Assembly: GCA_000507305.1 (NCBI GenBank)
Contig: DF239882.1
Coordinates: forward strand, 64,180-128,179
Source: Breviolum minutum Mf 1.05b.01
Taxonomy: Eukaryota; Sar; Dinophyceae; Suessiales; Symbiodiniaceae
Length of the DNA stretch: 64,000 nt
Direction: 5' to 3'
In this document: one piece after another, positions 43,010 to 54,152 of the stretch
How positions within the stretch are numbered: position 1 is the stretch's first letter
Layout: the number at the start of each line of letters is the position of its first letter
Translations under genes and position numbers: made by a program
The notes under the pieces: generated by a model
What the model saw: only the letters and a program-made list of their open reading frames with translations
Told to the model about the DNA's origin: nothing
The model's database searches: none

Positions 43010-43530
43010 TATTCTGGGGCAAGGAAGCAGTCCTTGAACTCAAAGTGTGGGCACATTCAATCGGTCCAAACATGTCCAAACCATTCCCAGCCAATGAATC
43101 ATGAACACGGCCCAGTCTCTTCTGGGCTTTCTCAAGGCGGGTGTGAACGTCGTCAATGTCCTTGGTAAAGAAGATCCATCAAGATCATAAAACGCAATGT
43201 GGTCATGCTGATTCTGGGATGGCTCCTCTTGCTACTGTCCAGAATTTGAATCAAAGCACAAGCCGCCAGCAGCAATAAAATGGGAGTGGAGTTTTGTACC
43301 CTTTCAATCCCTTTCATACTCAATATAACTACAGTACCTTTTTACAAGCTACCAGCATCCACCCTGGGTTCCTATTTTCCTAGTACCAGTAGCATATATC
43401 ACAACTCCAAGCATTTCGTTTGGGATCAGCAAATCCAAGCGTCGATGAATGCTTCTTCCAAGAGCTTTGGCAAGACCTTTTTCGCGGCGCTCGTGCAGGC
43501 CTTCATGTCGTCTTCTGCACCTTCACCTAC
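43010..43530 (-). CDS. Two exons of an unidentified helical protein
   Basis: About 43425-43523: TGTGTAG acceptor, then GAEDDMKACTSAAKKVLPKL and EEAFIDAW, with a possible GA donor. About 43010-43165: ACCAAG acceptor, DIDDVHTRLEKAQKRLGRVH followed by DSLAGNGLDMFGPIE. Both are amphipathic helices with coding composition. Family unknown. Confidence 0.45.
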
Positions 43531-43659
43531 ACACTGTTGGACGCTGCTTCATGAACATCGAAGTATCGTTTAAAAGCAAAAAAACATGTCATTTGCGAAC
43601 TTGAACTTTCATGATGCAAGCATCACACTACTATATATGCAAGGACAGCCGCGCACAAG

Positions 43660-43815
43660 AGGTGGTAGCAGTAGCATCAGTAGCAACAGCAGTAGTACCA
43701 GCCACAACAGCATCACGGCCAGGCCCCCAAAGGCCAACACCCCAGCGGCCCAGAACAGGAGGCAAAGGACGAGGAAGAGTGGAGGAGGCAGAGAAGCATC
43801 CTTACCTAAAATCTA
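43660..43815. repeat. Low-complexity AGC/AGT-rich tract
   Basis: Short trinucleotide-like run (GTAGCAGTAGCATCAGTAGC) grading into GC-rich sequence. Several frames on both strands are open, so no coding call is made. Confidence 0.6.
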
Positions 43816-44271
43816 GTCACTCAATTTAGTCAGGTGCGGAATCAAATTAAAATAGTGGGGCGAACCATTCAAACGCATAGATGTTAAATGATCTTCATAT
43901 GTCATTGCTTGTGATCTATGGCATTGTGGCTACAAGATGTTTCAAAACACCCACAATCATCGCATTCGGACCATCTCAAGAATGTTCAAGATCCTTGCGT
44001 CTTTAGAAGCGATATCCTGCGATCCATTCAAACGTTATACACTTCGGTAGCCGCATGCAATGCAGAATCCCCTGGCCCTCCAGAAGAGTCCATGATGGTC
44101 TGTGGATGTCTGTGGATAACAGAGTATGATCCGTATTGTGTGATGCATGCGAAGGAAAAAAGAAAGCAAGAGTCGCAACAATCAGATCTTTTGACAAACG
44201 GTTGCAGTCGTGAACATAGATCTAGCACCACAGAGCTAGTTTCGGAGAATCTGCACATGTCATCACATCCT

Positions 44272-45480
44272 TCAGTTTCTTGGAACCAAGGTGCCAAACT
44301 TGTACTTCAGAAGCATTCCCAACAGCTTTTTCTTGTACTCGGACATCTGTTGCATATGGTCCGACTCCATTAGGCTGCCCAGCCATTTCTTCTTCCATTC
44401 CGCATAGTTTTCTTCCCTTTCCTGTGGGGATCCATAGCCCACCATCCACTGTGGAAGGCAAACAGGCGCAACCGTCAGCAAGAAAATCTGAGCAGTGCGT
44501 CGCGAGAACTAAAGAAAGGCAAAAAATCAGATGCTTTTAGTGTTTCAAATCGCATAATAAAGACTGTTAACTAAGGAAAACATGAAAAGAACCAAATTTT
44601 GGAAAGAATTGTCCAAGAGACGATTCCAGCAATGATGATCAGAAGAATGAAAATAGGAGCTAGAGCCACGGACTCTTGAAGTTCGAGCAAATGTTCGAAA
44701 CTATCATCCAACACAGCTGTGATGGACTCAGTGAGGTTGGCATTTGTCCTCAGTTGCACAATCACATTTGTTTATTCTATCCGATTCTATCCTTCGACAT
44801 TATATGTATGTAGTATGTAGTTGAAAACACAGTTGAGACACACCTTTTCAAGCAGGATTCAAACATGTTCATGGCAAACCATCCCTGTTGTGAAGGCACG
44901 TTGTCGTTCCCTGTGCCAAAGATTTCCCCCCGGCATATTTTTGCTCTTAGGCAAGGAACTCACTCGACTGGAAGGAGTGGCTCTGAATGCGCGGCATAGT
45001 CTACGGAAAGATATAGCAATGGACGCACTGCTGAGCTCGAGAAAAGAATACGAGCTGCTCATATGCAATCATGTGAGTTCAAACTCCCCAAGTATACAAA
45101 TGGCAAGACACAGAGTGTAACTCATACACTCCAAGGCAACATTTTCCCTAAAGGGTTTCTTTTTGTCTCGTCAGACCACGAGAACACTTACAGTACATGT
45201 CTGCTCGGAAATTCTAATCTTCCTTGTTGAACCATCCTAATTCACGAATGAACAGTGCAGCAGGAATTTGCAAGTGTTGGTCAAAGAGGGGGGCCCTTGG
45301 CAATGCTATAGGTCAAATGTCTTGAAAACACGCTTTTTGCCGGCAGGAAGGCAGGTAGATTTCTCTTCCATGTGCGCCAAAGAAAGGGTGAAGTTCGCAT
45401 CTGGACACTGTTGCAAAAGCTGACTCGCTGACGGTCGATATAAAAAACTCAGGCGAGAAAAAAAATCGCAAACTTCACCA
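44272..45480 (-). CDS. Candidate membrane protein, several exons
   Basis: Exons on the minus strand: about 45310-45438 (GTCAG acceptor, LQQCPDANFTLSLAHMEEKS), 44966-45037 (CAGCAG acceptor, ASIAISFRRLCRAFRATPS, GTGAGT donor), about 44600-44765 (NANLTESITAVLDDSFEHLL then the membrane segment ALAPIFILLIIIAGIVSWTI), and 44272-44459 (CCACAG acceptor, GSPQEREENYAEWKKKWLG and EYKKKLLGMLLKYKF, then a stop). A soluble N-part, one or more membrane spans and a basic cytosolic tail fit a transporter or receptor, but no family was identified. Confidence 0.4.
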
Positions 45481-45571
45481 AATACCCTGTTGAGGTGCCC
45501 TAGAAACACCGGCAACTTCGCCGGCAAAACAAACCATTTCCAAAGGAAGCACTTCCTACTGGTCCTACTGC

Positions 45572-46550
45572 TTAAATAGGGCAGGAAGCAACTGCTTTAC
45601 ACAGACAACTCTGTGGTTTTGTATAGCACTGTAAAAAACAACACATGCAACATTTACATATCCAAGACTTGTCGAAATCTTTCTGAGGGTGTCTGGTTGT
45701 CAAGTAAAGATAAACTATCCTGATGTTGTGATACAAGGGCCCCAACTTTGGCAAAGATATACAACAAACTTTCAAATCATACGGTATAAGTAATAAAAAC
45801 ATCTTCCCTGATGCTGGGCCACATGGGACTTCAATTAATTGTTCCAACTGCCCAAGAGTGTCCAAACCTTCCTAGCCAATGAATCTGACCTGCAATGTCA
45901 TGATACAGAAAATCCAACAGTTATGACCTTGAAATTTTTGAAAAAATATATATGGAAAATGTGTGGAAGTTCGAACTGCGACAAGTTGCTCCCTGAAGAT
46001 TGAATCGTTCACTGGCGACCAGTAATTTGGCTCACTCTTCACTTCAGTCCCTCCAATAGCGCCATGTGGTCACCTGGTATTGACAAATTTTGATGCCCTT
46101 CAAATCCTCCAAAGGTTCCCTACCTTTAGGAGGCTCCCCCTCCCACCAACATCATTACACCTTTTAGCACGGGGGGATCACCGCTGTTTACTGGGTTGGG
46201 GGCCCCCACCTCGGCGCCCTTGCCACGACCACCAGGCTCATCCATGAGGGCCACCCCACGAGAATGAAGGAGCTGCAACGATTGAATAGGCGAGGATCAT
46301 CCGGGATGTGACCAACTAAAAAAACTACAAAAAACATGGGAAAAAATATGAAAAACCATGGAAAGATATGTCCAAAAAAACATTCCGAAATGATAGGAAC
46401 TGCATGTAAAAATGGTTCTGGAAAACGCACTGACTGATCTTTATCATACTGGAAGGTCCAGCTCTTTCGGAACCAAAAAAGAACAAACATGACCATCACG
46501 GTAGGTTCCTTACAGGACTTGGCAACGCCTGCCATGCCTCCGTATCCCTC
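45572..46550 (-). other. Weak exon candidates between better regions
   Basis: Short splice-bounded minus-strand pieces: about 45840-45887 (TTGCAG acceptor), 46204-46270 (GTTGCAG acceptor, two frames open) and 46510-46550 (GYGGMAGVAKS, GTAAGG donor). The last two lie just 3' of the CysRS-like exons and may continue that gene. 45900-46190 has nothing recognisable. Confidence 0.25.
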
Positions 46551-46716
46551 TGCCTAACACTTTCTGTCACCTCTTTTCAAATAGATTTCTTGGAGGCTTC
46601 CAATCCACCATCATTATTCATATATTTCATATGATTTCTCTAGTTAGCTTCATATGAGCGTTGGATCTTAATTATTGTCTAACCAAATGAAAGAACATGG
46701 AAAAAGGACCCCCTAC

Positions 46717-47175
46717 CTTGTCGATCTTTAACAACATTTCGCAAGTGTTTCTGCGCCCCCGCCTGGCGAATGCGATCAGCCTCTGGGAAGTTGTTGGCTC
46801 GACGTGCCTGGAAACAAAGCCGTTTCCGGTCATTTAATCAACCTGGAAACTCCTGAAACAACTGGGCAATCCATACAATTCTCAAAACAAACCACCTCTT
46901 TTAGAGTGACGTTACCTGACAAAACTGGGAATTCACTAAAACAAAATTATAGGATTTTAGATAGATTTTGCACTACAACAAGATTGTAGGATTATAGGAA
47001 GCTAGGACGAAAATTGTGTTTCACATTTCCTGTCTTCCAAAGTGTTCCATGATGTTCGATCCAGCGTTCCATGATGTTCGATTGCCTGGGCTTTAAAATC
47101 AGCTAACAAAGCAGCCATTCCAACCTCGTTGCGTTCATCAATCAGCTTCTCAATCTCCTTGGCAGCAAATGGCAG
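46717..47175 (-). CDS. Exons resembling the C-terminal helical domain of cysteinyl-tRNA synthetase
   Basis: Exon 47125-47175 (PFAAKEIEKLIDERNE, GTTGGA donor) joins in phase to exon 46717-46807 (CCAG acceptor, ARRANNFPEADRIRQ, GTAGGG donor). The joined motif, Ile-Glu-x-Leu-Ile-x-Glu-Arg-x-x-Ala-Arg, then a short helix and Ala-Asp-x-Ile-Arg, is the signature of the helical domain following the catalytic core in class I CysRS. The same module also occurs fused to other proteins, and the catalytic exons (HIGH, KMSKS) were not found, so the full gene may not be a synthetase. Confidence 0.55.
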
Positions 47176-47394
47176 CTTCAAGTTGAAGGCCAGCAACGTC
47201 AGCACAACCAAAACACTGACTCAAAGTGTTTGTAGGTGCTGCCTTTATTTCCCAGAAAATCTCAACAGTTTCAAATCAATCATTTCATATGTTTGATGTC
47301 GTAGTTCCTTGTAACCTCCATTGATTAATGTTCCACTTGCTTTGAGGCATGAAGAAACAGCAATCCCAACCGTCAAAACAAGAGAAAACAACCT

Positions 47395-47742
47395 TTTCAC
47401 AGATTGATTCGCAGAGCTTTTGGCTTGCTAGTCTACGCTGGACTAGGTCCCCCCCACATTCACCGGAGGTGCGTTGGGGCCAGGCCTCATGCACAATGTT
47501 CTATATATTCACAAAATGCAAAAAATTCAAGGAACAATATTAGATTGCATCATGATTGCGTCTCAAAAAATAGAATCCCTTCAACAATCAATTAATTATT
47601 GGTTCCAAACCAAAAATCAATCAATTATGTTCAGTATATCCTAAAACCATTGAAAGGACTTGAACTTTGAGACATTCCAACTCAAGTGCCGTGCTCACCA
47701 CGATCAATGACGCCATCTTGGCTCTTCATGGGCTCCCTGAGC
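47395..47742 (-). CDS. Two candidate exons upstream of the CysRS-like exons
   Basis: 47704-47742: AACAAAG acceptor, LLREPMKSQDGVIDR, GTGAGC donor. About 47395-47495: AWPQRTSGECGGDLVQRRLA then KLCESICEK and a GTTGTT donor. Same strand and order as the CysRS-like exons, so perhaps the same gene. No motif of the CysRS core is visible in them. Confidence 0.35.
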
Positions 47743-47884
47743 AGCTTTGTTAGATTATACAGGAGATATCGGGTAAAGATCTTGTAGATTGGTACCCTGA
47801 TAATGTGGCAATGAAGTTTTCAGAATATGATTTGATATTTGGGAAAATTGGTTGGTCAGTGAATCTAAGGATCCCCAAGCACTG

Positions 47885-48220
47885 TTAGAGAGTTTTTTGC
47901 ATCTGAAATGTTGCTTTTTGGTGGTGCCCATGCTCAGAATAGATCTTGAAAAAGTTCTTAACCCCTAGAGATCCGAAGGGGCAACAAAAACCAATTTCAA
48001 ACATCAATTTCATGGCGGAAGTCAAGTAAGTCTCCGCCACCAAATTCACAATCCACCTCTCAAGACGAATCTGACCTCTACTCAACTGCCCCTCCGGCCT
48101 TTTGGCAGTTCGTGCCTTCCCCTTGCGCTTGTCTTTGCCATCCCCTGAGACATTGAAGATCATCGAAGAGATTCCAACACGATGAAGCTCAGAAAATCCC
48201 TTTGTGAATCTCTTCCCCAA
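47885..48220 (-). CDS. Candidate exon(s), unidentified
   Basis: A 111-codon frame with a Lys/Arg-rich middle (GDGKDKRKGKARTAKRPEGQ) followed by RLERWIVNLVAETYLTSAMK. Composition fits coding; part of the 3' end is probably intron. 48240-48640 contains nothing recognisable. Confidence 0.35.
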   Translation of the reverse strand: MGKRFTKGFSELHRVGISSMIFNVSGDGKDKRKGKARTAKRPEGQLSRGQIRLERWIVNLVAETYLTSAMKLMFEIGFCCPFGSLGVKNFFKIYSEHGHHQKATFQMQKTL

Positions 48221-48653
48221 ACATCACATGAGTCATATGTGTTGAAAAAAGCTGTTCGAAACTACACCACCGCCATCCACAATATCAAAATTGAGAAATC
48301 ACTTGTAACTTACAACTGAATTTTTACAAAAACTTGGAGAAACACACAACTCATCACAAGGCATCGCCAAGTCATAACACGCGACACCGGCCTTCATCAT
48401 CATCCATGATTCCACCTGGGAAAGGTGCCTTGGAACTGTACCTGCCAGTTGAATACACATGTTTTTGATATGTACGAGTATGTACGAGTAGTGATCATTG
48501 AATCATGTATTACTAAGTGCAATTAAGGAATCCTTTCGTAGTACAAATTGAATGAACAACTCGACAGTGCTAACATTGTCGCTTTGCAATGTGTGTTGAA
48601 TGATGAATGCATTTCTGTGCTTTTTTGTTCTCTTTATTCAGTCACTCCTTCCG

Positions 48654-49090
48654 AGTCATAGAGGGTACACGAGCTGGTTCTCAGTCAAGTTGATCTGCAA
48701 GTCCGGGACAGGCTTCTGGTTCTCCCTGCAGAACTGTCGGTACTCCTCATACCTCATTGGTGTTCAGAATCAAAAGTCAGCATTTGGTTTCCCAAAAAAT
48801 GTTTCAACCATCAAATATCAAAACTGTCAGGTCCGAATTGACTGATATGACCTTTATGAGAAAGTCAAGCTGTTTTTCGCAGCAAAAGCCATTTATATCA
48901 GTTTATAGTTTACTGAATTTTCTGTTGTTGATGTCCTTCCGCACCCCCTGTAACAGCCCGTAAAGGGTGTTCTTTGCTGGTTCAACTTGCTCGTGTTCAT
49001 TTTCAGTCTTAATGAATCTCGAACTGCGTTGTCGGACACTCGATTCAAGAGCTCTTCAACACCACGGACCTCAGTATGGCGTTTTCTCAG
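48654..49090 (-). CDS. Two exons, 3' end of an unidentified gene
   Basis: About 48970-49085: TACTGAG acceptor then GVEELLNRVSDNAVRDSLRL. About 48654-48765: MRYEEYRQFCRENQKPVPDL then NLTENQLVYPL and a stop. Both are strongly coding by composition and lie on the same strand in order. Family unknown. Confidence 0.45.
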
Positions 49091-49447
49091 TCACCAAGCT
49101 GATGCACCGTCGCCCGTCAACAAAACGGGGCCCCCATCGATGTCAATGCATGTCCAAATTCCAAACAGGCAGCATGGCCGCAGAAATCATGGAAGCACAA
49201 ATGAATTCTGTCTAATGTCAAAAAATGTCAAAAACAAGGTGACCAGCTGCAACTCAACTGCGCGAAAGATTTCTATAGAGTTCTATTGTATCAGGTGTGT
49301 CGGTTTGCAGCCCTACTAGTACTTGACTTTCCAGCTGCTTCTGGACCACATTTTTTTGAAGATTGAGAGCTGACCCATGATTCCTACCAAAGCATCTCGC
49401 CGCACTGATATTGACTGAGCTGTCCGAACTGCTGTCTTGTAGCCATC

Positions 49448-50040
49448 ATGACCTCAAAAAAAATCATTCGACTTGACGGTTCGAATGGCAAGGCTGCGGT
49501 TTTTTGGATGAGCTTGACAAATGGAATTTTTAATGGTTGGATCCTGATCAATCATGGCCGGATCCAGTCAGGATTCACTTCTGTGTCTGATGGAGCTTTA
49601 AAGCGATCACACAAGAAGATATCAGAAGTGGATCATGGAAGAGCAATGTCAAAAAAAAATGGTCGTCATTACCAATCTCTGAATTTTGATTCTCAAAATT
49701 TCTCTCCTTTGGAACATGTTCAGTTGAAAAAGCAACTGTGACACTGCAAGTCAAAGTAATACCAAACACCTCACTCACCTTTCCAACAACTCGCACGTGT
49801 CTATAGTTGAATCTAAGTGTGCTTTGCAAAATTTCAGAATTCCTTCAAAGGAAAATGGAAATGCTACACTTTAGGAAACCCAGAGGATTTTTACAGGAAA
49901 AAAAAGAAAGTCGAAAAAAAAATCCCCTGAAGTCGCGGCTGGTACAAGAGATGCACAACTGCAAAGGCTCGGAACTTTCCTTTTGTCCAGCACCCTGGTC
50001 GTGGTTGGTCTTGTCAACGCTGCCAAGGCTGGGAAAGGTA
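49448..50040. other. Conflicting weak ORFs on both strands
   Basis: A plus-strand ATG ORF at 49448-49741 (97 codons, basic) and a minus-strand segment at about 49925-50030 (LGSVDKTNHDQGAGQKESSE in one frame) are both open but lack motif or splice support. Confidence 0.15.
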
Positions 50041-50288
50041 TGAAATGAATGAAGTAGTTGTCACATGCAGCATCTGAAAAAATTCATTTGAAAAGAAACC
50101 ATCGAATCTACCAGAATCGACTTTTAGTTGAGAAATGTTTTGACAATCAAATAGCTCAACCATACTCTTGGTATCTGTATCGCTCACCAATAACTGAAGC
50201 CAACTTGCTCATCCTACTAGCACATGCATCAGCTTGGCCACACATCAAACATCCCCAATTGGAGGCGTTGGACATGACTTGGCATGGC

Positions 50289-51025
50289 CTCAAAGTAGCC
50301 AGATCCAACACCTCGAAGACGAAGTTTCGCTTCAGTTTGCTTCACAATGCCTCAACTGGCAAAGTGTGTCTGCACTTAAGCGACCTTGGGGGTGAAAAAT
50401 ATACTTCTCCCAGACGGATTGAAGGGAACATGGTTTGAATTGAAGCTTCTAATATCAAAGACTTTCATTTGAGTCAAAGGTCAGACCTGATTTAATAGTA
50501 ACGTCAATCAATTTCATGGTCAATGGCGAATGCAACATTACTGTTGTTTCTTCTATATGGCAATACAATCATGGTTGTATAATTATTATCGCTTCTATTG
50601 TGTATCATCATGGTACGGTAATATCCAGTATATCTTTCTATCCTGATATATTGTGGCTATATTATTTGACTAACCCAAGAGACCAGTCCCAGTGTAACTT
50701 TTTGGTCACTGCGTCTGCGTCCCCACACGTTTCATGTTGGTACCCTTGGCACCAATAATACGTCGAGCCACCTTCCAGGTCGTACATATTCGTCAAAATG
50801 GGAATCTTCCCGGAAATGGTACAGGGTGAAAATATGTGAAAATGAACATGTTTGAAACCACCCAGTTTTAATTGTATACTTTCCACCTGAAAGTCCTTGT
50901 CATTCTCAATGCCGATGATGAAGCGGCAGGTGTACCTACCAATCGACATCGACATCGGGCATGGACCACTTCAAGTCACTGAAATCTGGGCTGCGTGGGG
51001 GCCCCTCCTGAAAAGAAAAAACAGA
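50289..51025 (-). CDS. KH-domain RNA-binding protein, fragmentary or frameshifted
   Basis: Exons: 50887-50935 (YTCRFIIGIENDKDFQ, GTGGAA donor), 50727-50771 (VARRIIGAKGTNMKR, carrying the GxxG loop GAKG, GTGGGG donor) and 50289-50339 (QTEAKLRLRGVGSGYFE, GC donor). Together they make a KH fold: beta strand, helix, GxxG loop, helix, then the RLRG strand. A further piece near 50180-50265 (SNWGCLMCG) could be the last strand and helix. A preceding exon with a TTTTCAG acceptor (51025 downward, RSPDFSDLKWSMPDVDVDW) runs into the first KH exon one base out of frame, so either a base is missing or the copy is degenerate. Confidence 0.65.
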
Positions 51026-51109
51026 TCCCCGGTTTCAGTTTCAGTCGGTTTCCCTGTTTTCCCAGGCACTTCTTCTGGCTCTTTCCAGGAGACTTGTCTG
51101 CCTTTGCTA

Positions 51110-51541
51110 TCACTGCATCGCAAAAAATGAAGGCAAAAGTAGAAATGGAGTACTTAAAATAAATGAAACATATTGATGCGGTGCAACAATTGTGTGACCA
51201 AACACGTAACCATTAAGCTTCTGACGTTTCCCGAAGGAGTCGAATTGGCCACAGCCTTCAAGCATGGTTTTGTGGGCCGTTTGTGCCCAAGTTCGCAGTT
51301 TTTCAGTGCGAAAGATTCTCAAAAACAGGGAAACAAGCCAAAACAAATGATGAGAAAAAGAACCGGCATGGCATCCTTCTCATTTCCACATCCCTTCATT
51401 TCTTGTGGCGAGGTATGCAACCCCTCCATGCATCCAATCTTTAAATCTTGCCCCCAAAAGTGCCCAAGGCATTCCAAGGCCAGCACTGCCGGTGGTGTTC
51501 CCCAGGTTTGTCCAGGTGCTGGCCTCGGCTTGAAAATGATG
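51110..51541 (-). CDS. Two candidate exons, unidentified
   Basis: About 51405-51541: STWTNLGNTTGSAGLGMPWA followed by LLGARFKDWMHGGVAYLATR. About 51150-51290: AQTAHKTMLEGCGQFDSFGK. Strong coding composition in the first, moderate in the second. May be upstream exons of the KH gene, but phase was not established. 51600-51900 is AT-rich with nothing recognised. Confidence 0.35.
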
Positions 51542-51905
51542 ACAATGCCAGAGGTAACTTCTCTTGAAAATCATACAGTAGGAAAATAGGAGAAATCACT
51601 CAGCTTTTATTGGTTGGTTATGCTTGGGCATACTTTTGCTATCAGTGTCAGGATTTGTAATGAAGAGTAAAACCACAAGAGTTTTTAGAGTTCAAATTGG
51701 AGTAGTCAGTATGTATAATGTGCTTAAGGCCGGCAAGGTGAACAAATGCTGAAACATCATTGAATACTACAAAATACTATAATAGTCATAACTTTATAAC
51801 AATAGTAAAAATAATAGCTAAATGTGAATATCAAATATATTCATTTAAAAAAAATAATATCGACATTAGTACATTGTATCCAAAGTTTAAACTTTGAAAT
51901 AAACA

Positions 51906-52140
51906 TCAAGTTATCACATCGTTTGATATAGAGCTGCAGGTCACTTGTAACCCTCCATTGAGGACCAGGACGGGAAGCCCCAGGCTGGGAAGGGCATGCC
52001 GGGATACGGTGGAGGCATGTTTGGATTGCTCGCCCAGTTGATTCTCAAAGTGCCTTCCAAGCCATTCAGCACCTTCAGGCAGATGCGCCATTTTTGGTGA
52101 ATGCGCTTCACGTTTTTTGACCACAGTCCCCTCTGTAGAT
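51906..52140 (-). CDS. Candidate terminal exon, unidentified
   Basis: A minus frame reading VVKKREAHSPKMAHLPEGAE, then WLGRHFENQLGEQSKHASTV and a stop at 51906. Lies 3' of the RRM gene stop at 52246. No family recognised. Confidence 0.35.
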
Positions 52141-52245
52141 GAACAAGAAAGACTGGTTGTTTGGAGAAGCCAGGAGTAAAAAAGTGATTGCATTCAAGTC
52201 TTTATAGAAAACTTCGGTACTTTCAGGGATAGATTCCTCGCCCCT

Positions 52246-53271
52246 TAACCCAGCACCTTCCCGTTCAAGTCGTTCATGGCAGCCTTGTGAAGTGAACAGC
52301 TCTCTGAGATTCTCTCAGTATTTCCGAAACAATTCCGAGCATGTCACAAATGTCACTTTCAAATTCAGAATGCAAACACATGTCACTGATGCATACTGAT
52401 ACCGCACATGCAAGTAACATCAAAAAAACAAACAATTACAGTAGACGTACATGGACGATTGATGAGTGATGAGCCCCCGTCCTGAGCATCTGGAAATTGC
52501 TCGAAGATGATCATAGCACTGGCTCCCGCCTACGAGTTGAAATTGAAAATCAAATCACCACACCGCTCGCAGAGAACCAAATCTGCTTCACTTTGGAATT
52601 GGAGCAAAGAATGGCAAAAATGCATAGAGAATCATAAAAAATTCGCCTCATCCACGCGGATTTGCTTGACAGATCCGTAGCGACTGAAGACCTCATCCGA
52701 TGAGCTTGTGATGTCTAAAGGCTTGCTCAATTCTAGCCTTTCTTCAGCATGTTGGAGTCTAAGTGTCTTTGTAACAATTTTTTTGGGCACCGATCACCAA
52801 CATTCACCAATATAACTATGACTATGATCCAAGATGTTTCCCGTTCTCTTAACCACCTCCTTAAGCTTTTGCAATGTCATCATGTCAGGAAACTCACTGA
52901 AACTGCAGCAAAACTTCACAGGCATCAAAACTGAGCCCTTTCACTTTGTGCAGGTCGTCTTCAGTCAATTGATATCTCGGGATGGCTGGAAAGTGGGAAG
53001 CAATGCGCGCTGTGTGTTCTGACAGCTGATCGTTTCCCATTCTTCAAAAACCATGAAACAAAATCAAGGCCGGCTTTTCGCCAATGCATTGAACGGGTTG
53101 CTTCATAACACAAACGAAAATATCAACGTCTGTAATTGCGCATCAAATAGACCCTTCATGCAGTGGCACTGCAGTATCTGTAGCATTAGCTATTGCTCGC
53201 CATGGCACTGAAATTTCATGCCCTCCACGGAAACAGTAATTGCTGGCTCGGGAGGCATAGTTGGCGTGTAC
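52246..53271 (-). CDS. RRM-domain RNA-binding protein, 3' exons
   Basis: Exons: about 53209-53271 (TPTMPPEPAITVSVEGMKF), about 52932-53005 (ASHFPAIPRYQLTEDDLHKV), 52647-52737 (LDITSSSDEVFSRYGSVKQI, the first helix and RNP2-adjacent strand), 52482-52529 (GASAMIIFEQFPDAQ, the RNP1-like strand) and about 52246-52285 (AAMNDLNGKVLG, then a stop). The last three assemble into one RRM with the usual loop and closing LNGK. GAG|GCGAAT to GTAG|GCGGGA is a GC-AG intron, and CAG|GACGGG needs a GA donor. RNP1 lacks the usual Lys/Arg-Gly-Phe pattern, so RNA binding may be atypical. The 5' end was not located. Confidence 0.65.
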
Positions 53272-53471
53272 CTTCCATCAGCAGCAAACACGGGAAGCAG
53301 CAATCAAAGTCTTAGTATAAGTGAATTCAACGGGATGATATATGGCACAGTATCCGATCTATATATTTGAAGCTATGATTTTGAAGCAGCCCTGGTATTT
53401 TCACGTATTTTCTAGGGGTCCATCATGTTCTTTCGTCCCCTAATCTTGAAATGGAGTACAGTAACTCAGTG

Positions 53472-53590
53472 ACCGGCGTCATCCGGTGTCACCGACAAAG
53501 GGCCCAAAAGGTCATCCAAACGCCAAATTTGAGGGGCACGGTGCAGGAGGTAGTCCAGGAAACATCGGCCTCGGCTCCAACAACTGGCAT
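53472..53590 (-). CDS. Candidate terminal exon, unidentified
   Basis: Minus frame GRCFLDYLLHRAPQIWRLDD, then LLGPLSVTPDDAGH and a stop. Helical, aromatic composition is coding-like. No domain named. 53650-54150 contains the shared ATTGGTGGTTTGGG word and no other feature. Confidence 0.4.
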
Positions 53591-54152
53591 CCATGATCGC
53601 ACCAAATCTATGTAAAGATTACAGGAATCTGTGCATCCATCCAACCAAAATGATGAACCTAATTTTTGTACCTGACATTACACCCCTGGAAAACTAACAT
53701 TGGAACCCCAAAAAAATTGGTGGTTTGGGTTGATGTTTTCCCAATTTCCAAGCATAGGATCGAGGCACGGAGTTGGAAAATTGGAGCCACTGAAGCCTTG
53801 GTGATGTTGAAGCCCTTGCTGAATGTACCTGGCAACATCTTTTGATATCCTTTAACTGATGTCATGGAATGGAAACTCCTTGATTTTTTTTGATATCCAC
53901 AAGAAAACATGGAGACATCATGATTTTCTTTGAGATGTCATTCATCAATGCGTGATTTGTATGGTACTTCTGACACATCCTGATCATTGTTCAAAAAAAA
54001 CTCGTGAGAACTTCCATGGGGCACTGCACCATCTGCATGTAAGCTTGAGCCATAGCATTATCAAAAGGTGGTGGTGCAACACCCTGAGTTGCGGTCATGT
54101 CGCGTGAACGACGTTGGCAGTGGGAGTTTCTGACATTAACCCTGTCAGTTGC

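Noticed and set aside
43918-44373. 151-codon plus-strand ORF
   Set aside because: It overlaps the better supported minus-strand terminal exon at 44272-44459 and has no recognisable domain.
50058-50438. 126-codon plus-strand ORF
   Set aside because: The minus strand of the same stretch encodes the RLRG part of the KH domain, so the plus ORF is a shadow.
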